Shown: positions 34,701 through 43,493 of the stretch, piece after piece | How positions within the stretch are numbered: position 1 is the first letter of the stretch | Layout of the letters: every line of letters begins with the position of its first letter | Assembly: GCF_018143015.1 (NCBI RefSeq) | Contig: NC_054756.1 | Coordinates: 18,931,361 to 18,995,360, forward strand | DNA from: Lytechinus variegatus | Taxonomy: Eukaryota > Echinodermata > Echinoidea > Temnopleuroida > Toxopneustidae | Direction: 5' to 3' | DNA: 64,000 nucleotides | Position numbers and translations under genes: made by a program | The notes under the pieces: model-generated | Database searches by the model: none | The model's input: the letters and a program-made list of their open reading frames with translations, nothing else | Told to the model about the DNA's origin: nothing

Positions 34701-37700
34701 TTTTAATATATATTAATGATTTGACTTCTGTAACACCTTTATTATCATTTGTATTATTTGCAGATGACACCAACATTTTTTGTTCACATAATAGCTTAAA
34801 AACTTTAGTAGATATAATTAACCGTGAGTTACCAAAACTATCTTTGTGGTTTAAGTGTAATAAGCTTTCACTCAATATAGACAAAACAAACTTTATATAT
34901 TTCAAGCATACAAACTTACATGGTAACGAATTTCCTTATAATATAAACATAGACAATATTCCTCTCAAAAGGAAAAGAGAAACAAAGTTTTTAGGTGTCA
35001 CAATAGATGAAAATTTAAATTGGAATGAACATGTACGTTGTATAACTACTAGTATTTCTAGAAACGTTGGTATACTTTACAAAATGAAGAATATAATTCC
35101 ACATACAACTCTTGTCATACTATACAATTCATTAATATTGCCTTATATATCGTATTGCAACAGTTTGGGCAACATGTGCAAAACTAAAATTAATACAATA
35201 TACTTATTACAGAAAAAAGCAATTCGAATCTGTACTGATTCTCAATATTTATCACACACAAATCCATTATTCCATAAACTAAAGACTCTAACAGTATTTG
35301 ACATAAATACTCTTCAAAGCTTACTACTTATGTTTAAGTACGTAAATAACATGCTCCCACCATCATTCCACAATTTTTATACTCTGAATACATCTATTCA
35401 TTCATACCCTACCCGTAACTCTTCAAATTTCCATTTAATTAACCCCAAATTGCTTATTGCGCAGAGATCCATAAGACACCATGGTCCAGATTTGTGGAAC
35501 TCTCTACCAGAGCCTGTCAAACAATGTTCGTCTCTTCACTCATTTAAGGCAAACGTTAAATCTATGTTATTATCAGAATACTTGAAGTAAAATTTCTGTG
35601 TCGTATCCTTTTTATCGTCAATTTATTCCTCCTTCGTTTTAGTCATTACTAATATCTTCATCTTGACCATCATCATCTCCATGGCCTTCATCATCATCAT
35701 CATCATCAACATCATCATCATATCACCATCACCCTCAGCTATTTGAAAGAATATGCCCATTCTGCTTTATCAATGTTATAAATGTATTAATTCAATTAGT
35801 ATAAGTTTGGGATTGTCATTTTTTTTCAAGCAATCTGCTTATGATGACAATCCTTCTCCTGCAAATTGTTAACATCATATAGTCAATCATTTTTGTCTGG
35901 AATTATCTTTTTAGTAATCTTTATTTACAATTTATGCCAAAAATGCTAACATATTATGTTTATTATGTTATGAAAAATGTATTATACAAATGTTATGGAT
36001 GCAGAAGAAAACAATAAATCAAATCAAATCAAATCAAACGTGTGACATCTTGAAAGGTTACCATGCATTAAAAAAGTTCACAAGTTCGGATCATTTTGTT
36101 TTAATATTTATGTTTTTATTATAAAAACCATCAAGGATCCCGATAGTTACAATAGATGTAAAACAAAAAACATGAAAAGGAGTATTAAAAACTAAGATTT
36201 TTAAAAAGGATGGATGGATGTTTTAAAATTCATCAGTGTCTTATGAAAACAGTTCTATGCACGTCGTCATGAATATTCATGAGGTTGGCTGATAATGTCA
36301 CATCCCCATTTTCCCTTTTCTTATGTTATTACATGAAATTAAAAAAAAATGTTTCATATTTTCATACATGTGTAAATGATGTGTCTCCAATATGATGAAA
36401 TACGTTGCGGCAATAAATATGAAATACACATTATGATTAAGTAATGCACTTTAATCAGTTTTCAATCCAATTGTTTTAGTTCTTGATATTATCTTTTTTT
36501 TAAGTAGAAATATATTGAAAATCTTAAAAATGGAGAATCATATATCGAATTAAAGGAGAAAATAAGGAGTACACGATGGTGTACATCATTTATCATGGAG
36601 ACCGATGAAACTCAGTTAATTGATACTTTAAAGTTCTCTGTCTGAATGCTTCAAACACGCAGAATTACGTCCGCGAAATTTGGGATTTTTTATGACGTCA
36701 CTGTCTGAGGCGTGATTGACTCTCCCACCATTGCCCACGTGAAGCTTACTTGCATGCAAAACCTGTTGCGTGGGTAAGTTTTCTCCACACTGCATGTCAC
36801 TACATACTTCGGTCACAAAATGAAAGAAAACCCTGAATTTTATCTAGATTTGGATTTTCAAATTGATGATTTTAAAGATGAAGAGAATGATGATGAAATG
36901 AACAACAAAGTGACGTAGTTGGAGGTAAATTGGGGGAATTACGCCGATGATGATGAGTCGGACAATTCAACTTGCAACACGATCACATGCATTCGCTACC
37001 AACTCATGCAGCGCTGCTACAAGTGCTAGCTGTAGGCCTATACCGCGCGGGCCAAATTGAATTCATGAAAATGAATAACCACATCCTGACAGACAAAATT
37101 TACTATGAAGAAGAAAAATAATGATATAACTATACTTACAAACAATATAATCCGAACCTGAAGGCAAATCAACTCAACGAATAGGAGCCCAGCAGCAGAC
37201 GATATGCACCGACGATAAACTTCATGTGGCTGGGATAGATTGTCACTCATTCTGTTAGATGTAATTTTTATATCATTCATTTGACAAACATTACGAAACT
37301 TGGGGAATAATTCATCTATAAAAAAAATATAGTAACATCTCGTATTTTTTTTTAAATTACGATAAAAGCTTTTTTGAAGGAAAACGCGTTGAGGTAAATT
37401 AAAATTAGATGTAAAAGACCATCCCATCATGCGTAGCTCGTATATGTTATCGTAAACAAACTATCACAACACATGCCGTGTAGCTTGCTCGCCTTGGCTG
37501 AGAGAGTAGATCTAGATGCACGTGTTGCACAGCTCTCAATCAGCAAGGCAAGGAAGGAATACCGGCACATGTGTTGTGATTGTTTGATTACGATAACATA
37601 TACGAGCTACGCGTGATGGGATGATCTTTTACATCAAATTTTAATTAACCTCAACGTTTTCCTTCAAAAAAGGTTTTATCGTAATTAAAAAAATAATTAT

Positions 37701-40700
37701 AAAGATTACCATATTCTTATATAAATAAATAATTCTCCGAGTTTCGTAATTTTGTCAAATTAATGAGATAAAAATTACATCTTACAGAACGAGTGACAAT
37801 CTATCCCAGCCACATGAAGTTTATCGTCGGTGCATATCGTCTGCTGCTATTCGTTGAGTTGATTTGCCTTCAGGTTCGGAATATATTGTTTGTAAGTACA
37901 GTTATATCATTATTCTTCTTCTTCATAGTAGATTTTGTCTGTCTGGATGTGGTTATTCATTTTCATGAATTCAATTTGGCCCGTGCGGTACAGCTAGCAC
38001 TTGTAGCAGCGCTGCATGAGTTGGTAGCGAATGCATGTGATCGTGTTGCAAGTTGAATTGTCCGACTCATCATCATCGGCGTAATTCTCCCAATTTACCT
38101 CCAACTACGTCACTTTGTTGTTCACTTCATCATCATTCTCTTCATCTTCAAAATCATCAATTTGAAAATCCAAATCTAGATAAAATTCAGGGTTTTCTTT
38201 AATTTCGTGATCGAAGTATTCAGTGACAGTGTGGAGAAAACGTACCCACGCAACAGGTTTTGCATGCAAGTTGAGCTTCACGTGGGAGAGCCAATCACGT
38301 CTCTCGTACAGACAGTGACGTCATAAAATTCGAGTCAATTCAGAGACCGATGCGAGGCATATTTCGGAGAGGCATATTAGCGTTTTTTAATCTGTGATTT
38401 TCACCTTATGTATTATTTTCATTATTTTTGAAAGACCCACTGATAATACCCATATCATACCCACATCATTACCTTTCCATTGATATACAATAAGACCACA
38501 TTCATAATCAATACATTTCTCCTTTAAATAAACCTAATTTCGTATAATAAATTACAAAAGGTCAAGTGGGGATATGACATCATCAACCCATCTAATGAAT
38601 TTCATAAGACATGCTAAAAACTGCTTCAGCGGAATAATGCAAATATTTAAAATTAGATAATTTCGTTATCCAATTTTGATAAAATCTTCTGCATTTTGCT
38701 CTGTGAATTTTAATCTATTCATATATTAAGATAATATCTCCAGCCTGGACCACCCCTTTAAGTTCTTTTTATATTAAACATTAAAACATGTTTAAACTTT
38801 CAGATTTCTTTTACTGCAACAAGAGTATCGGAAAAGGCCGATGTGGGGATTGACGATATCTGCATTTTTGATATTCCATTGCGTAAGTGTACGAATTACG
38901 GGTTCCCAACTCGAAATAAGTAACCATTACCATGATTACAAAATTAATATCAAGAAGTTTATTTTTTATATTGTTCACGAAACTGTCCCTATCCCCCTTT
39001 TGCTTGGGGGTTATTATCTCTTCTTTTATTTTCTCAGTTTCCTCAATTTAATTGAATTTCTTCAAAGTGGTTTTATTCAACCAGGTAAATGATTAACCAT
39101 TGGTTTGTATAAACGTTGTTTTTCCTCATAAAGATCTTTTCCCCTTACGATCTGTAGAGGTTGACCAATACCATGTATATTTATAAAATGCGATCAATCA
39201 AACCTGCATGACGTATATAGTAGTAAACTATTGTGCTTCGGCAGTAGGTTACCCTGAACTTAGATTATAAGATAATTTCATATTCAAATCATTCTTAACT
39301 TTAACGGATATATTCGTGACATACACGCATGTAATACCATGTCTTATGAGTCATTACGCTTGATTTCCAATCTAGTCAAACATTTTTTGATAAATGAACA
39401 TTTTTTTCTTGAGTATCAATTTTTTTTTCTACACTTAAACATGTCAACCTTAAGTGAAAATAAGAAAACAATGAAATGTTCTGCATTGTGGTTTTTCTTA
39501 TCCACCAGTGACACCTGCAGCGACATCCACCGAGCCAGTGTTTACTTCTTCATCACTTATATCTTCAACATCTTCGGCTTCATCTCCACATTCTGTTAAT
39601 TCACGTTCCAATATTCCAACATCGCACATTGCTACGTCAACAGAGACAACTTTTCAAAGTCCATCGTCCTCACCATCGACTTGCTCCGAATCATATAGAG
39701 GTAAATGACGGTAGTATGAGTAATTGAAGACACTGTCAAACTTGGAAGATCTCGGTCGGCATTCATTTTTGCAATGATGTTTCTATTTTGTATCAGCTGC
39801 CCAAAGAATGATATTCCAAACTCCTTGTTTTTTCTACTGATTGCTTGCTAATTCGAAATAAAGTGTAAAATATGCCAGATATTCCTTTGTTACTAAATAT
39901 GTTTTTGCCAATCTCTTCCTATTAGAGAGTTTGTTGTGAGAGTGGTGGGTGTGTGTGTTTCGAGGGTTTATTTTTGTGTGTGCATCCCTGTGATTTAAAG
40001 GAAACAAAAATATACGGAGAGAATCCATTTTATCAGAAAAAAATAAAATGAAAGGAGAAATCTAAAGCATGTTTTATCCAAATTGGTTATAGAACAAGAA
40101 AGTTTGGCAAGTATCGTAGTAATTTCTATGGGAGATCCTCATATTGGCAAACATGCTTCAAAATGACTAATTTTGTGGACAAAAATTTCTATACAGAAAT
40201 TTTCACATTTCCCCCTATATTTTATATATGTCACATAATCTCCGGCCTTGACATACAGTAGGTGGTGTGAATGATATTTTCCCATGGCATAATATTATGT
40301 TATAACCTGAAGGAGGCAAGATGCAATTTGAAAAAAAAATGGAGAAAATCTGAAAATTTGTTTAAAAACAAATGGATAGTTTCTACAAAATTAGCAATTC
40401 TAAAGCATGTTCGACAATTTGAGGATCCCATGGAAAATACGACAAGACTCTTCAAATGCCCATAACTTGCCGATTTCATAATGGATGTTGATGGAATGTG
40501 TTTCAAATTGTTCCTCTCATTCTATTATCCCCATTAAGATAGCTTCTCTTCTCGGGTTTTTAACTTACTTCATTTTATATGGTACTCCGGGGTAAACCAT
40601 GCTCTCTCCCTGCAGGTGAGTATTAGTGTGTGCTATGCGAATGTGGGTGTGTGAGGGTGTGTCTGGGGATGTTTTGAGGGGTTTCTCAATAGTGCCCCAC

Positions 40701-43493
40701 CCTGTGAACTACCCTATTTCATTTATTAATTAAAACTCCTATGCATGCTCTCTCTCTGGGGTGTGTGTTCGGCGTTGTGCGCGCGCGGGAGTGCGCGTGG
40801 GTGTGGGTGGGTGTGTACGAGGGTGTGTGCGTAGGTTTTGAGGGTGTTTGCATGTGCCCTTTGATTTAAAACCATGCATCATGATCAGATGATGATCATA
40901 CTTTTATTCTTTTTTTTATTCCAAGGGATGGCGATTGGTTTCGGCGTCGTATCACTGTTTCTGCTGTTGTTTGGGGTTGTGATCACCCTACTCTACATAA
41001 AGATTAGGTATGTAGTTACACTAGAAAAAAATGCAACTGTAACTATAATAACGATAGGGGTTGGGGAGTTTACCAGAAGTTACGAGGGCTGTTTATTTAC
41101 CACTTCGGTAATGGTTTACTGCGTTATACAAATATGCCTGTTTAATGAATAGTTACATTTTATTAGCCATCACTTTTTGCTGAATGCTTCGCTAAATGGC
41201 AAATGGTACCATTTCCACTAGTCTTTATTATAACTGGGCAAGGGGTCGAATCCACAACCCCCGTTATTGGTAGAGTCTCCACCAATGGACCAGCATCCCA
41301 GGTTCTGCATTTGCATCTGAATACTATTAAATAGTGTTCTATGATTTCATGTTCTTTAAAACTGAATTGAGTTTCATTGATCCAAACATATCTAGCAAAC
41401 ATTGATTAAAAAAAAACACTTTCCAGAAAAGATATCATTTTCAATCTAATCTAATGTCAAAAGGTATTAAACACAATAAACGATCATACCACGATGACGT
41501 ATTTCACGTAATATAAGAAAGCACTATATGCATTAAATCAATTTTGCAATATTAGTTGTTGCTATGCCTAACAGGCAAATATAGACTGGGATGGTCGCTA
41601 AAATTGTGACTTTCCGTGGGGCGGCAAATGCAACCACGGTCCTTGGACATGATAATATGTAAAATATTATGGGTGAATACATGCAACATGTTGCCATCGC
41701 TAAATTCTGCTCCTGACCTCAAAATTAAAATAATAATAAGCGAAATCGTACCATTGATTCGACTGGAAATTCCGCCATTCACCCCATGTGTTAAGGACTC
41801 CCGCGAACGCGCGCAAGCGTGTACAATGCATGTAGCCTCGTTCGCGTTTATTTTTTATTCGTTGTAGAATATACGATGGCGGATAAGATGTCGTCGTCTT
41901 CGTCGTGTTTTGACAGCGAAAATGACGATTTACCAATAGCAAATGTATGCTACATGCACGTCTTACCCAAGGAAAGAGGGCCAGTAAATTTCTTCAAGTA
42001 AAGAGCTAGAACAAATTTAAGCCTTTGCTGGATTCGTTGGTGTAGACTACCTGGGACTTCAGAATAAAAATAGCTATTCGTGCAGCAGAGCTGTTTGCGA
42101 TTGACTTGCATGCAGCCAGACCAGCATTTCAGCAAGATCCGAATGGATCAAAATAAATATAGATGTACCGCGTTACTTTCAAAAGAGGGGGCACACCTCG
42201 AGTCGATTTTTTAAAAATAAATCACTTTTTCATGACAACCTTATTGTTCTTCTTTCTTTCCTTTTCCAGTTTTCACTTTTTATGTCTTTTCTTAGTTCCC
42301 TTCTCCCTTTCCTCTTTTTTCCTTTCTTTCTCCCCTTTTCTTCTTTTCCCTTTTTTTAATTTCCCGGTGAACTCCGCCAGGGGGCAGCTTGCCCCCCGGC
42401 CCCTGTTAGGCCACTGCTCCCTGGGCCGGGCTTCATGCAAGTCAATCGCAAACTTCTCTGCTGCACGAATAACTAGTTTTATTCTGAAGTCCCAGGTAGT
42501 CTACACCAACGAATGCAGCAAAGGCTTAAAAAATAAACGCGACGAGGCTACATGCATTGTACACGCTTGCGCGCGTTCGCGGGAGTCCTTAACACATGGG
42601 GTGAATGGCGGAATTTCCAGTCGAATCAATGGTACGATTTCGCTTATTATTATTTTAATTTTGAGGTCAGGAGCAGAATTTAGCGATGGCAACATGTTGC
42701 ATGTATTCACTCATAATATTTTACATATTATCATGTCCAAGAACCGTGGTTGCATTTGCCGCCCCACGGAAATGAAAAACTAGAGACATTTTCCTTGTCC
42801 ATCCCACAGTCTAATAAGAAAAATTGTAATGTCGCCATTGGCGACGAATTGAAAAAAACCGGAACGGAAATACCGGCGGTCATGAATAGATCATAGGTCA
42901 TGTTCATGCTCAGATGAAATTGGAAAAGGGAAAGCTTAGATCTGACAAACTGTAAATTGCTCGTCACCCCCTTCGTCTACTACTTCATCGTCTCATCCAA
43001 CCATAGCCAGTTTGTCTTCTAACTACCTGACAGTTCCGTTTGGTCATTATTTAGCACTGCATCATCATAAGTAAAAGCCAGATAAAATTCAGCAAATACT
43101 TAAATCTATTTGATTAGATGATCTGTTAATGAACTCAAAGTTTACTAGAGTGGCAGTCTATTCTTTTTAGGGTCCATGATCCTACCTCCCCTTCAGGAGT
43201 ACCATGTGAAACGAAGTTATTGAAAGACGCTATTTGACCACAATTCAAACGAAATTCTTGTTGTTTTATTCAGGTTTGCCTACTCAAAAAACAAATTGCA
43301 GCAGCAAGAGAGGCCATATATGGACTTGGTGCCTTCTAGCACTCCAACGGAAGCTTATGAAACTATGGGAACTCGATCCGTGTCAAAGGTCGGGGACGGG
43401 TCTTATGGGAACCAATCGATAGTGGCTCAGCACCAACATATGAATGAGAAATTAACTACAGGAGATGGATATGAATATGCACTTCCGGTTTAA
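28665..43493 (+). CDS. MAM-domain type I membrane protein with short tyrosine-rich tail (352 aa, 8 exons)
   Basis: Exons: 28665-28737, 29882-30043, 30771-30898, 31873-31995, 38804-38882, 39509-39700, 40926-41007, 43274-43493. All use GT/AG and keep frame (1059 bases). Layout: signal peptide (1 to about 22), MAM domain (about 25-188), Ser/Thr stalk (189-252), membrane helix (about 254-277) and a 72-residue tail. It is the paralogue of the minus-strand gene ending at 26314, with identical intron phases and four exon lengths in common or nearly so. The tail has YMDL, YETM, YGN and a C-terminal YEYALPV. YxxM is a known binding site for PI3-kinase p85; its use here is inference. The intron between exons 4 and 5 is expanded by a LINE and a large foldback element. 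A function in surface recognition is a guess from the family. Confidence 0.87.
29882..30043 (+). CDS. Plus MAM gene exon 2: MAM domain, part 1
   Basis: 162 bases, phase 1-1. Encodes FFSCDFG, TFCGMQQ, DDFDWKLTSTSGKSNTGP and DHTGN. DFDWKLTSTSGKSNTGP is identical to the minus-strand paralogue. Confidence 0.88.
30771..30898 (+). CDS. Plus MAM gene exon 3: MAM domain, part 2
   Basis: 128 bases. Encodes ADGRFLWSDSDDGSNG, then GQKATIATPPFNLTDDQG and FWYHLYG before a GTAAGT donor. The nucleotide sequence is almost the same as the paralogue's exon, pointing to recent duplication or gene conversion. Confidence 0.88.
31001..31279 (+). mobile_element. tRNA-derived SINE, family shared with 28090-28390
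   Basis: It has GGCCCAGTGGATCAGTCT and GTGGGTTCGAATCCCAGCC as A- and B-box regions, the CACAATGTGCTGCACTCAAC body and a tail of ATT repeats at about 31257-31279. It lies in the intron between exons 3 and 4 of the plus MAM gene. Confidence 0.75.
31873..31995 (+). CDS. Plus MAM gene exon 4: MAM domain, part 3
   Basis: 123 bases, phase 0-0. Encodes NGRLEIAVCQGGEIV and GDQGNQWYQQNMTISCGD with the last two MAM cysteines and an NMT glycosylation site. Confidence 0.88.
32020..32129. mobile_element. Foldback element of the CCGTTGCA family, diverged copy
   Basis: GGGGCCGATTGCAGAAAGAG and CTTTTCTACAACGGGCCC are inverted ends around a 110-base unit containing TTGCGTTTAGATC and GTTGCGTTTGATCGC. Confidence 0.55.
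32131..32257. mobile_element. Foldback element of the CCGTTGCA family
   Basis: It begins GGGTCCGTTGCATAAAGAGT and ends ACTCTTTCTGCAACGGGCCC. Interior TCAATCGCAA and TTGCGATTGA pair. A close copy is at 61639-61785, sharing AATGCGCGCTGTTG. Confidence 0.65.
32658..33962 (+). CDS. LINE endonuclease segment (434 aa)
   Basis: The first 260 residues are an APE-type endonuclease that nicks target DNA: HINARSLN, TETWLHN, RRDREEQRGGGVAFY, GLIYRPPH, GDFNINLL and SDISDHLPVF carry its conserved Asn, Glu, Asp and His positions. The rest is the basic linker (RNKLYKAFLKNPS) before RT. The frame ends in a stop at 33960-33962. A T run at 33947-33952 is one base short of keeping the frame with the RT part that follows. 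Confidence 0.88.
   Translation: MDIFSIFNTNNISSDNDYYSTEDFTSRFRDMEHKFSLLHINARSLNKNFESLESLLFTLNNFKFSIIGVTETWLHNTSPNIFSLQNYNLIRRDREEQRGGGVAFYISEHLQFKVRKELSLKQSETLFIEITKPKSKNIIIGLIYRPPHDKVNLFCEDLETCLHTIRKEEKQIYLMGDFNINLLSQNNEHDLFLHTMHSFGYYPHIDKPTRIDNHSSTLIDNIFSNILNRDITSGLLISDISDHLPVFSFCDNDIPKENILKSTMYRNESQNNIESFKRDLAIEEWLDVFHESNPNIAYTNFNNKLQTFYEKNFPLTSQVKRNKAKMPWISKGILRSIRTRNKLYKAFLKNPSIQNKNKYKTYRNRLTNTIRASRKLYYSEKLYKVKSNMKATWEIINDLIGKKPKTLPKDNFTAHNLAINSEDVADTFNSFLLT
33971..35590 (+). CDS. LINE reverse transcriptase segment (539 aa)
   Basis: Reverse transcriptase of the CR1/jockey group. Motifs in order: [71 protein letters not shown] (the catalytic Asp pair), [13 protein letters not shown] and [12 protein letters not shown]. 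The C-terminal third is the conserved LINE tail ([39 protein letters not shown]). There is no ATG at the start because the ORF is really the continuation of the endonuclease ORF in another frame. Confidence 0.9.
   Translation: [539 protein letters not shown]
36640..38360. mobile_element. Very large foldback element (~1.7 kb)
   Basis: The two halves are inverted copies, each about 800 bases, around a short centre near 37500. Matched blocks include GATTTGGATTTTCAAATTGATGA and its reverse near 38155, CATGTGGCTGGGATAGATTGTCACTC at 37224 and its reverse near 37790, and TATGTTATCGTAA near 37443 and 37590. Arms are roughly 90% alike with small gaps. Open frames on each arm are mirror products and match no transposase that I know. 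It sits in intron 4 of the plus MAM gene. Confidence 0.75.
38804..38882 (+). CDS. Plus MAM gene exon 5: end of MAM domain
   Basis: 79 bases. Encodes ISFTATRVSEKADVGIDDIC, closing the fold. It lies 6.8 kb from exon 4, across the LINE and a foldback element. Confidence 0.87.
39509..39700 (+). CDS. Plus MAM gene exon 6: Ser/Thr stalk
   Basis: 192 bases, phase 1-1. Encodes about 64 residues dominated by Ser and Thr (SSSLISSTSSASSPHS). It is longer than the paralogue's stalk and little conserved, as is usual for mucin-like stalks. Confidence 0.83.
40600..40870 (+). repeat. GT-rich simple repeats
   Basis: Two blocks of GTGTGTG/GGGTGTG-type sequence lie around 40625-40665 and 40755-40850, in the intron upstream of the transmembrane exon. 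GT tracts close to an acceptor can affect splicing, which is untested here. Confidence 0.5.
40926..41007 (+). CDS. Plus MAM gene exon 7: transmembrane helix
   Basis: 82 bases. Encodes GFGVVSLFLLLFGVVITLLY followed by IKIR, so the cytoplasmic side is basic. Ends in phase 2. Confidence 0.85.
41583..42812. mobile_element. Large foldback element (~1.2 kb)
   Basis: The ends are AGACTGGGATGG and CCATCCCACAGTCT. The left arm (about 41610-41855 and 42015-42125) pairs with the right arm (about 42430-42780), for example GGCGGCAAATGCAACCACGG and its reverse. The loop is a pyrimidine-rich tract (42240-42360). The left arm has about 155 bases missing from the right, with a 41-codon open frame starting MADKMSSSSSCF at 41876. 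It lies in intron 7 of the plus MAM gene. Confidence 0.75.
43274..43493 (+). CDS. Plus MAM gene exon 8: short cytoplasmic tail
   Basis: Encodes 72 residues after the membrane and a TAA stop. Tyrosine sites: RPYMDLV, EAYETMGT, GSYGNQS and DGYEYALPV at the very C-terminus. EAYETM aligns in style with SPYETV of the paralogue, but the rest does not. Confidence 0.86.

Larger units (their letters stand above)
32640..36040 (+). mobile_element. CR1-like non-LTR retrotransposon, nearly intact
   Basis: An endonuclease and reverse transcriptase ORF is followed by a 3' region ending in TCAAA repeats (about 36016-36039), as in CR1/L2-type LINEs that end in short repeats rather than poly(A). The 5' end and any first ORF are not found. 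Just upstream lies a CAT/CAC-rich simple repeat (about 32412-32490). It sits in the sense direction in intron 4 of the plus MAM gene. Confidence 0.8.

Noticed and set aside
37793..38056. 87-codon frame with a hydrophobic segment, mirrored at 37038-37430
   Set aside because: Both frames come from the two arms of the foldback element and are mirror products of repeat DNA.
41190..41310. tRNA-like stretch on the minus strand (GGTCCATTGGTGGAGACTC, GTGGATTCGACCCC)
   Set aside because: It has weak A and B boxes only; no body or second copy was found to support a SINE, and the stems do not fold as tRNA.
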